A stretch of 5,339 bases of DNA. Origin: Muribaculaceae bacterium. GTDB taxonomy: Bacteria; Bacteroidota; Bacteroidia; Bacteroidales; Muribaculaceae. The notes below the pieces were generated by a model that saw only the letters and a program-made list of their open reading frames with translations, searched no databases and was not told the DNA's origin. Below, in pieces: positions 1 to 5,339 of the stretch. Made by a program: the position numbers and the translations under genes. Location of the stretch: the NCBI GenBank assembly GCA_017545095.1, contig JAFYCU010000003.1, forward strand, positions 1-5,339. Direction: 5' to 3'. Numbering within the stretch: position 1 is the first letter of the stretch; every line of letters begins with the position of its first letter.

Positions 1-1974
1 ACGAACGGTGCTTCGCTGTTCTTTGTGGTGACCACACCGCCCACCGCCACCCAAACGGGAGAGTCGGAAATGGTGGGTGCCACCAGTCACAGCAGCAATC
101 CCCAAGTGGCGATTTCGTGTGCCGAAGAGGACCAAGGCCAAAATGTGGCCAGCGGGTTACAAACGGTGTACTGCACGTCGGTGGCCGACGGTGCCTTCCA
201 GGACGCGGGAATCACTAGATTCTACTACCTGTTCAACAGCAATGTGAGTGGGACCAGGATAGGCAAAAAGGCCTTTTACAACGACGCTTCGATCAATGTC
301 GTGTACACCAACGCCGAGGTGATTGACAACCGCGCGTTCTGGCAACTGCCTAACTTGACGCAAATTCAATTGCCTGGAGTGACCAGCATCGGCGATTCGG
401 CATTTTATTGCACCAACAAGAATGCCTCGGCAACGCTCAAGCTGAGCGGCAAACTGAAGACGGTGGGCAAGTACGCCTTCGACGGCGCGAAGGTTCAAGG
501 CGAAGTGGTGCTGCCTTATGGCATCACCAGTCTCGGCAAAAATGCCTTTGCCAACTGCTCCATCACGCGCATGCTCATTCCCAGTTCGCTCCGCACTTGC
601 GGTACGCCCGTGCTCTCTGGCAACAGCACCCTCAGCGAATTGCTCATCAACCGCGACTTTTCGTCATCGGGTGCGTTCACCACCATCCCTGCCACGTGCG
701 CAGTGCGCGTTCCTGTTGAATTGCTGCCCAAGTTCAAAACCGCCAACAACTGGATATCACGTGCCGATTACATCACTGGCGGCGCCTATGACTTCCGCAT
801 AGAACACGACGATACTTTTGACCGGTATGTGACTGTGACAAGTACACATCAGTCCACCGAAGACGGCATTACCTATGCCGGCACGGCAGCCTACGTCTAC
901 CAACTGCCGTGGGATGTGGTATGGAGCGCTTTTACTTTCACCCTGCATGACAGTGAGACCGACAACACTTACAATATGGGCACACGCTACCTGATGACCG
1001 AGATTGGTGACAGTTGTTTCAGACGCATGGGGCTTAATCAAGGCAGCAACCTCACCGACATGAAGCACCTGGAATACATCGGTCGCTATGCCTATTACAA
1101 TTCAATGGGTAATGTAGAGTTGACGATACCCTCCACCGTGCTCGAAATTGGCGACTATGCCTTTGCCGGTGCTTGGCAGAACATCAATATCAACGCACCT
1201 GCCACCAGTCGCCGTTACGGCATCGAGTGCTTCAACGGAATCAATGACCATAATACGGGCACGTGCTTTGTCGAAAACCGCGAGATGGCTAACTTCCAGA
1301 ACGCCATCAATGGCTGGGACATCAGCACCGAGCGGAAAAACACTATTTGGTCAAAGGTCACCCCGTTCTTCGTTCCTGACGGGGAGTCGGTCACGTTCAG
1401 TTGCCTGAAGGATGTGACCATGCCCGAGGGCGTCAAGGCCTACTATGTCAACGCCGTCAACGACACAGAGGCGTTTGCCGAACTCATCAGCGGCGCTATC
1501 CCCGCGAACAGCGGCACGCTGCTGCGCGGCCTTACCGCCGGACAGCGTTACACACCGACGACAACCACAGGCACACCCTCGCTGCAGGGCAACCAGATGG
1601 TGGCGAACACCGATGCCGAGACGCTCGTCGTGTATGACGATGCCTACCTGTATAACGGCGACGGCACCTTCAACCACCGCTGGGCAGCGACAACCGATGA
1701 AGTGCCCTCGGGGGAGGCATACCTCATTCCTTCGCCCACTCCCGCGTCGTGGCACAACCCGCTCATCGTGCGCTGGAGCGACGAGCCACAGCACCAGATT
1801 GGCGATGTGGACGGCGACGATGCGGTGGATATTGCCGACGTGAACATCTGCATCAACATCATCCTGGGAAGCAACAATGACCCCGATGCGACGACACTTG
1901 CTGACTTGAACGGCGATGGCACAGTGGATATCAGCGATGTGAACGCCCTGATCAACATCATCCTCTCCAATTAA
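1..1974 (+). CDS. Secreted BspA-type leucine-rich repeat protein with C-terminal dockerin-like module (5' partial)
   Basis: The frame is open from base 1 and ends at TAA 1972-1974, so 657 codons are visible and the true start, with any signal peptide, lies upstream; the GTG at 25 is only the first start-like codon. Counting from base 1, residues ~60-215 and ~330-400 carry LRR_5 (BspA-type) repeats built on the pattern IGxxAF, for example IGKKAF, IGDSAF, VGKYAF, LGKNAF and IGDYAF, with LP or IP strand segments between. Residues ~430-598 form a beta-rich spacer without a domain I can name. Residues 600-657 are two dockerin type I repeats, DVDGDDAVDIAD and DLNGDGTVDISD, each followed by an (I)NIIL helix, with the Asp/Asn ligands in place. 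Known LRR_5 proteins of this phylum are surface or secreted and often bind host or matrix ligands; the ligand here is unknown. A Rho-independent-type hairpin follows the stop. No catalytic domain is visible. Confidence 0.9.
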   Translation, partial: TNGASLFFVVTTPPTATQTGESEMVGATSHSSNPQVAISCAEEDQGQNVASGLQTVYCTSVADGAFQDAGITRFYYLFNSNVSGTRIGKKAFYNDASINVVYTNAEVIDNRAFWQLPNLTQIQLPGVTSIGDSAFYCTNKNASATLKLSGKLKTVGKYAFDGAKVQGEVVLPYGITSLGKNAFANCSITRMLIPSSLRTCGTPVLSGNSTLSELLINRDFSSSGAFTTIPATCAVRVPVELLPKFKTANNWISRADYITGGAYDFRIEHDDTFDRYVTVTSTHQSTEDGITYAGTAAYVYQLPWDVVWSAFTFTLHDSETDNTYNMGTRYLMTEIGDSCFRRMGLNQGSNLTDMKHLEYIGRYAYYNSMGNVELTIPSTVLEIGDYAFAGAWQNININAPATSRRYGIECFNGINDHNTGTCFVENREMANFQNAINGWDISTERKNTIWSKVTPFFVPDGESVTFSCLKDVTMPEGVKAYYVNAVNDTEAFAELISGAIPANSGTLLRGLTAGQRYTPTTTTGTPSLQGNQMVANTDAETLVVYDDAYLYNGDGTFNHRWAATTDEVPSGEAYLIPSPTPASWHNPLIVRWSDEPQHQIGDVDGDDAVDIADVNICINIILGSNNDPDATTLADLNGDGTVDISDVNALINIILSN

Positions 1975-2002
1975 GAGGCATCAGGGCATTTGATAGCATT
2001 TT

Positions 2003-2041
2003 AAACAAGACCAACTCACGATGAATGAGTTGGTCTTGTTT
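2003..2041 (+). terminator. Hairpin terminator after the LRR/dockerin gene
   Basis: A perfect 16-bp inverted repeat (2003-2018 with 2026-2041) encloses a 7-base loop, beginning 28 bases after the stop codon. The T-rich part (TTGTTT) lies in the 3' arm and the tract beyond it is weak, so the sequence supports a strong stem more than a textbook U-tract. It could act in both directions. Confidence 0.75.
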
Positions 2042-2080
2042 CATAACTCTCACTCCTAAGCCTATGAGAGATTGGGATAG

Positions 2081-2139
2081 ATCGAAGAAAAACGGAACCA
2101 CGACCGAAGAGGTCATGATTCCGTTCTTCTATTTTCGAT
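2081..2139 (-). terminator. Rho-independent terminator for the minus-strand SUMF1 gene
   Basis: Read on the minus strand, a stem of 13 positions (2111-2123 with 2093-2105, 11 of them paired) closes a 5-base loop and runs directly into TTTTTCTT (2092-2085), the classical terminator order. Outer bases (ATCGAA with TTCGAT) extend the pairing. It starts about 33 bases beyond the SUMF1 stop codon at 2172-2174. Together with the hairpin at 2003-2041 it insulates two convergent genes. Confidence 0.8.
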
Positions 2140-2171
2140 GGTGTTGTCTCTGAATATCTATTGACAGATCA

Positions 2172-2874
2172 TTATTGTGGCAGGACAAGGCGCAAGCCAG
2201 CGTTGTAGGCGGGCGAGTCAGCTTCGGAATAGGAGCGACACGACACGCGGCAGGTCCAGAGAGTGGTGAGCCAGCAGCCTCCACGGAGCACCCGGAACGA
2301 ACCCGATGTGGGCCCCGTGGGATTGGTCTGCGAACTGCTGCTGTAGTGTTCATACCAGTCTTGGCACCACTCATCCACATTGCCGCTCATGTCGTACAAG
2401 CCCAACTCATTCGGAGACTTCGTCGCCAGGATGCACCATTTTGTCACTATTGCTCCGATACCAAGCCCAGTCGCTGGCGGTGTTGCCACCTGCGTACTTA
2501 TAGCCCATGCTCTTGCTGCCGCCACGTGCGGCATACTCCCACTCCGCCTCGGTGGACAGGCGGAAACTCTGCCCCGTCAGTTGATTCAACTTCGTGATGA
2601 ACTCCTGACAGTCGTCCCAGCTTACATACTCCACAGGACGCTGCAAGTCAATGCCATAGTCAATATGAGCACCATAAATTGAATGATAATCACCATTGAA
2701 ATAGCTCGGGTTGCTCCCCATCACGGCCTGCCACAGGGCCTGCGTCACCTCCGTCTCGCCGATGCTGTAGCCGCTCAACGTAACCTGATGCACCGGATAT
2801 TCATCTTCGTAAGTGTCGCTGCCCTGCTCGGCAGTCCCGCCCATGGCGAACGTGCCTCCCTCGACAGCGATCAT
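2172..2874 (-). pseudogene. SUMF1/FGE-sulfatase-domain protein, frameshifted and lacking an N-terminal export signal
   Basis: The first frame, from ATG at 2874, reads MIAVEGGTFAMGG, then EVTQALWQAVMGSNPSYF, PVEYVSWDDCQEFITKLN and [16 protein letters not shown], all hallmarks of the SUMF1 (formylglycine-generating-enzyme-like) fold. It goes out of frame after HP (residues 148-149) and hits a stop at 2407. The adjacent frame continues the same domain with [34 protein letters not shown] and GLRLVLPQ, ending at TAA 2172-2174. Joining the two gives a nearly complete domain of ~234 residues. Family members usually read [11 protein letters not shown], so loss of two bases (one TG of TGTG) near 2427 explains the shift. 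Upstream, the in-frame codons read PVRFKM back to a TAA, resembling the usual in-domain lead-in, with no signal peptide before it. Aligned from RGG, the last FGE cysteine position has Cys but the first has Thr, so sulfatase activation is unlikely. A sequencing error remains possible. Confidence 0.85.
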
Positions 2875-2899
2875 TTTGAAACGGACAGGTTATATATAG

Positions 2900-2935
2900 T
2901 TTGTTTGGGTGAATGAAAAATTTGATGTACCTTTG
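2900..2935 (+). promoter_or_regulatory. Bacteroidetes-type promoter (-33 TTTG, -7 TAnnTTTG)
   Basis: TACCTTTG at 2928-2935 matches the Bacteroidetes -7 consensus TAnnTTTG exactly. Two tandem TTTG copies at 2900-2903 and 2904-2907 offer a -33 box; the nearer one leaves a 20-base gap, within the usual spacing. Transcription should start at roughly 2940-2945, giving a leader of about 90 bases before the ATG at 3033. The promoter lies directly upstream of the SUMF1 remnant on the opposite strand. Confidence 0.8.
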
Positions 2936-2962
2936 CAGCATAATTCATTAAACACTATTGAT

Positions 2963-3004
2963 ATGGAGACTAAGATTATTGATATTGTTCTGGGAAAAAA
3001 GTAA
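2963..3004 (+). CDS. Possible 13-codon leader ORF (uORF)
   Basis: Inside the predicted leader, ATG at 2963 opens a 13-codon frame, METKIIDIVLGKK, closed by two consecutive TAA codons (3002-3007). It ends 28 bases before the ATG of the large secreted protein and is in a different frame from it. No Shine-Dalgarno sequence precedes it, but this phylum often lacks one. It could be a translated leader peptide, or chance in AT-rich DNA; nothing in the sequence alone proves translation. Confidence 0.3.
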   Translation: METKIIDIVLGKK

Positions 3005-3032
3005 TAACTTATAGATGATATAAATAAGTAAT

Positions 3033-5339
3033 ATGAAAAAAACATTAATCCTATTTGTGGCTGTACTTGCCATCCTCACGGCAAGGGCAGAGACTGTGTG
3101 GAGCGTCAGCTACATCGATGCCAACGGCAACCAGCAAACGGCAGCTAGAGCTGACGTTGTCACCACCAACATGCAAGGCCTCGACAATTACAATTTCAGG
3201 AGTGCCTACGACTGGCTCTATGTCAAAAACGATGTGACGCTCGAAGGAGCTTGGAATGGTGCCAATGGCACCCTGAACCTCATTCTCGGCGACGGCGCGA
3301 CGCTTACCATCAATGGGCAGTTTAAGATTTCAGCTGGTTCTTTGAACATCTACTGTCAAAGCGGCGGAACGGGCAAGCTCGTCGTCAGCGGGTCGTATGA
3401 CGGCGGTGCAATCTTTAGTGTGCGAAATACGCTCACCATCAACGGCGGAACAGTTGAAGCCACAAACTCGACTTCTTACTCCGTTTATGCTCTTTATGCC
3501 AATCTTGTCATGAACGGCGGTTCTGCCAGTTTCACGTGCAACAAAGGTTCTAATGCTTACGCCATTTCTGGCAATGTTACCCTCAACAATGGCAGCTTCA
3601 CTGCAAGATGTGGTTCATGGGCACCTACAGCCTCTGGTACTTTGAGAATAGGCGATGGCAAATACTACAAAGACAACAGCAATCCCGCCAACTATTACGC
3701 AGGCACGCTGACCAATGAGCAGAAAAAGGCCATCAACGGCAAGACCCTGCAGCCCGGCACGCAGGCCGAGTATGTGGTGGCGAGCCTCGGTGCGGGCAAC
3801 GACGGTAGCGCCGATCATCCCTACATGATTAACGATGCCAACGGCTGGAACGCTTTCTGCCTTGCCCTCGAAGACAACGACACGTGGCACGGCTTCAACG
3901 GCAAGATTGTGCAGCTGGGCGCTGACATCACCGTCAGCCGCATGGCAGGAAAGACAGGCAGCGACGACAGCACCCCCTTCGGCGGCACGTTCGACGGTGA
4001 TGGCCATACGCTGACCTTCAACTACAGCGGCAGCGAGGATTTCATCGCCCCGTTTAGTTGGACAACCTGGACCGACTCGCCCGTCTTCCGCAACCTCACC
4101 GTTAGCGGTACCATCAATACCACGGGCAGTTATGCCGCCGGACTCGTTGGTCACCTCTATGGCGAGGTCACCATTGAGCACTGCACAAGCAATGTTGATA
4201 TAACCTGCGCGAGCGGTGGGAGCGGCTTCGTAAGCCTGTGTGAGCACACCGTCAACTTCAGCGACTGCCTGAGCAGTGCCGTCATCCACAGCAAGGGCGG
4301 CAACAACAGCGGCTTCGTGGGCTGGAGCCGAGCCAGCGGTCATGCCATCAATTTCACGGGATGCGTCTTCAACGGCAAATTGTTACAGATTGACGGCGAA
4401 GGCGGCATCAACGGCGGCTTCATCGGATGGACGGGCAGCAACAAGACCGTCACCATCACTGACTGCCTTGTCAATACCGCAACACTTGCCGATGGCGAGA
4501 CCATGGCCGACGGTAGCACTGCCACCTTCGCCCGTGGCTGGAACGCCACCACCACTGCCACCAACTGCTACTACACCGCCGCCCTAGGCGCGCCGCAGTG
4601 CACTCAAGCCCGCAGCATCACGGCAGGCGAATATGTGACCGTGGCCAACGCCGGAACGCCCGAGACTGTATACGCCACCAGCGGCATCACCGCCTACCCG
4701 ACAGGCATCAAATATAATGATGTGCTCTACGCCGGCAACGGTGATGAGGTGGCTCTCACCCTCGGCTACAACGGCAATCAAAATGCCCTCATCGGCTATA
4801 AGGCCAGTGCTGGAACCCTCAGCGGCAGCAACAATCCCTACACGCTCACTATGCCCGACGAGGATGTGGCAATAACAGCCAACATGCGATACACCTACGA
4901 CAGCGCTACAGGCGAGTTGGTGCTCATCAGTGGCGAGTTCAACAGGTACAACAAGTGGGGCTCCGATGTGCCCAAAGCGGGTGTCACCTCAGTTACCGCC
5001 ACCAGCGACGTCAGTTTCACCGGCGATTGTACGGAGTTGTTTTATAATTTCAGCAACTGCAAAAGCATGCGTTTGAATAATGTCAACACCAGCAATGTCA
5101 CCAACATGGCAAGTTTGTTCGCTTATTGCTCAAGCCTTAAAACGCTCGAGATTTCGAACTGGAACACCGGCAATGTCACCAACATGTACAGGACGTTCAT
5201 GCATTGCGATAGTCTGACCACGCTCAATGTTTCGAACTGGAACACTGCCAATGTCACTAACATGAACAGCACGTTCAGTCAATGCATGGGCGTTGAGACG
5301 CTCGATGTCTCAAATTGGAATACTGGCAATGTAACAACT
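3033..5339 (+). CDS. Secreted mosaic repeat protein: beta-helix, GLUG-like and BspA-type DUF285 repeats (3' partial)
   Basis: The ATG at 3033 opens a frame without a stop for 769 codons to the window edge. Residues 1-19 are a signal peptide: MKK, a hydrophobic core, and an ARA|E cleavage site. Residues ~75-215 have short beta-strand repeats such as LTINGQF, LTINGGTV, LVMNGGS and VTLNNGSF, typical of a right-handed beta-helix. Residues ~257-345 (GSADHPYMI, then GGTFDGDGHTLTF) form the lead-in often seen before GLUG repeats. Residues ~360-515 are GLUG-like repeats (GLVG, GFVG, GFIG plus a TxxxC strand). Residues ~540-620 end in YTLTMPDEDVAITAN, resembling InlB-B-type repeat modules. From ~664 the DUF285 repeats begin (SNWNTGNVTNM). 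The start is supported by the signal peptide and the upstream promoter. The protein is exported and probably binds a surface or matrix; no enzyme motif is seen. Its anchor or sorting tail is outside the window. Confidence 0.9.
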   Translation, partial: MKKTLILFVAVLAILTARAETVWSVSYIDANGNQQTAARADVVTTNMQGLDNYNFRSAYDWLYVKNDVTLEGAWNGANGTLNLILGDGATLTINGQFKISAGSLNIYCQSGGTGKLVVSGSYDGGAIFSVRNTLTINGGTVEATNSTSYSVYALYANLVMNGGSASFTCNKGSNAYAISGNVTLNNGSFTARCGSWAPTASGTLRIGDGKYYKDNSNPANYYAGTLTNEQKKAINGKTLQPGTQAEYVVASLGAGNDGSADHPYMINDANGWNAFCLALEDNDTWHGFNGKIVQLGADITVSRMAGKTGSDDSTPFGGTFDGDGHTLTFNYSGSEDFIAPFSWTTWTDSPVFRNLTVSGTINTTGSYAAGLVGHLYGEVTIEHCTSNVDITCASGGSGFVSLCEHTVNFSDCLSSAVIHSKGGNNSGFVGWSRASGHAINFTGCVFNGKLLQIDGEGGINGGFIGWTGSNKTVTITDCLVNTATLADGETMADGSTATFARGWNATTTATNCYYTAALGAPQCTQARSITAGEYVTVANAGTPETVYATSGITAYPTGIKYNDVLYAGNGDEVALTLGYNGNQNALIGYKASAGTLSGSNNPYTLTMPDEDVAITANMRYTYDSATGELVLISGEFNRYNKWGSDVPKAGVTSVTATSDVSFTGDCTELFYNFSNCKSMRLNNVNTSNVTNMASLFAYCSSLKTLEISNWNTGNVTNMYRTFMHCDSLTTLNVSNWNTANVTNMNSTFSQCMGVETLDVSNWNTGNVTT
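4131..4580 (+). repeat. GLUG-like repeat block with one cysteine per repeat
   Basis: Four units begin with a G-(L/F)-(V/I)-(G/S) turn at residues ~370, 398, 427 and 462 of the secreted protein. Each is followed by a strand ending in Cys (residues 384, 412, 444, 478), and a last strand, ATNCYYT, has Cys 512. Spacing is 28-34 residues. GLUG repeats typically carry GGLVG and a following NCYATG strand, so the match is good in pattern though divergent in sequence. The DNA units themselves are not closely alike. Confidence 0.65.
5067..5339 (+). repeat. 78-bp tandem repeats encoding 26-residue BspA-type DUF285 units
   Basis: Units start at 5067, 5145, 5223 and 5301 (the last cut by the window end), exactly 78 bases apart. 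The protein pattern is (L)xxSNWNTxNVTNMxxxFxxCxxxxT; the first unit is more divergent (NNVNTSNVTNM). Units 2-4 share long identical or near-identical DNA around the SNWNT and NVTNM codons. This is the DUF285/BspA-type surface repeat found in secreted bacterial and Mycoplasma proteins; the array surely continues past the window. Confidence 0.88.

Noticed and set aside
1351..1794. Minus-strand open frame of 147 codons
   Set aside because: Antisense to the spacer and tail region of the LRR/dockerin protein; Arg/Val/Gly-rich composition and no recognisable motif.
2042..2080. Possible small RNA or attachment site between the two hairpins
   Set aside because: Only 39 bases of unremarkable sequence; no direct repeats, promoter or conserved core visible. 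Two convergent terminators explain the region.
2175..2597. Plus-strand open frame of 140 codons
   Set aside because: Opposite to the SUMF1 domain, which has many conserved motifs across both of its frames; the plus-strand product resembles nothing I know.
2407..2874. Two separate overlapping minus-strand genes, 2407-2874 and 2172-2534
   Set aside because: Each piece contains only part of one SUMF1 domain and they join without loss of domain content, so they are one broken gene. The start at 2534 precedes out-of-frame nonsense.
3615..4343. Minus-strand open frame of 242 codons
   Set aside because: It lies wholly antisense to the secreted mosaic protein, whose frame has a signal peptide and known repeats. 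The antisense product is low-complexity Ala/Val-rich with no domain, as expected from a codon-bias mirror.

Overview
The window looks like a chromosomal surface-protein region of a gut or rumen Bacteroidales bacterium, most likely Prevotellaceae or Muribaculaceae-like; the genus cannot be fixed from this sequence. The evidence is a BspA-type leucine-rich repeat protein ending in a dockerin-like module, a SUMF1/FGE-sulfatase-type domain in the style common in Bacteroidales, BspA-type 26-residue (DUF285) repeats, a Bacteroidetes promoter (TTTG, then TAnnTTTG), and starts without a Shine-Dalgarno sequence.

Layout: (1) Positions 1-1974, plus strand, hold the 3' part of a large secreted leucine-rich repeat protein whose start lies before the window; its last ~58 residues are two dockerin-type calcium-binding repeats. 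(2) Positions 1975-2171 are a convergent intergenic region with two strong hairpins, one terminating each flanking gene. (3) Positions 2172-2874, minus strand, hold a SUMF1-fold gene that is broken: it lacks an export signal and the usual N-terminal lead-in, and an apparent two-base loss near 2427 shifts the frame in the middle of the domain. I call it a pseudogene, or a sequencing error if the reads disagree. (4) Positions 2875-3032 hold a clear Bacteroidetes promoter and a leader with a possible 13-codon upstream ORF. (5) Positions 3033-5339, plus strand, are 769 codons of an open secreted mosaic protein running off the window: signal peptide, beta-helix-like repeats, GLUG-like repeats with a regularly placed cysteine, an InlB-B-repeat-like strand module, then BspA-type DUF285 repeats.

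Function: both large genes encode exported, repeat-rich proteins of the adhesin or surface-binding class. They carry different repeat folds and no recognisable enzymatic domain. The SUMF1 remnant between them points to a variable surface-protein locus. No mobile element, RNA gene, CRISPR array or defence system was seen, and I found no convincing new multi-gene system. The most unusual points are the damaged SUMF1 gene abutting the downstream promoter, the candidate leader peptide, and the stacked-repeat mosaic.
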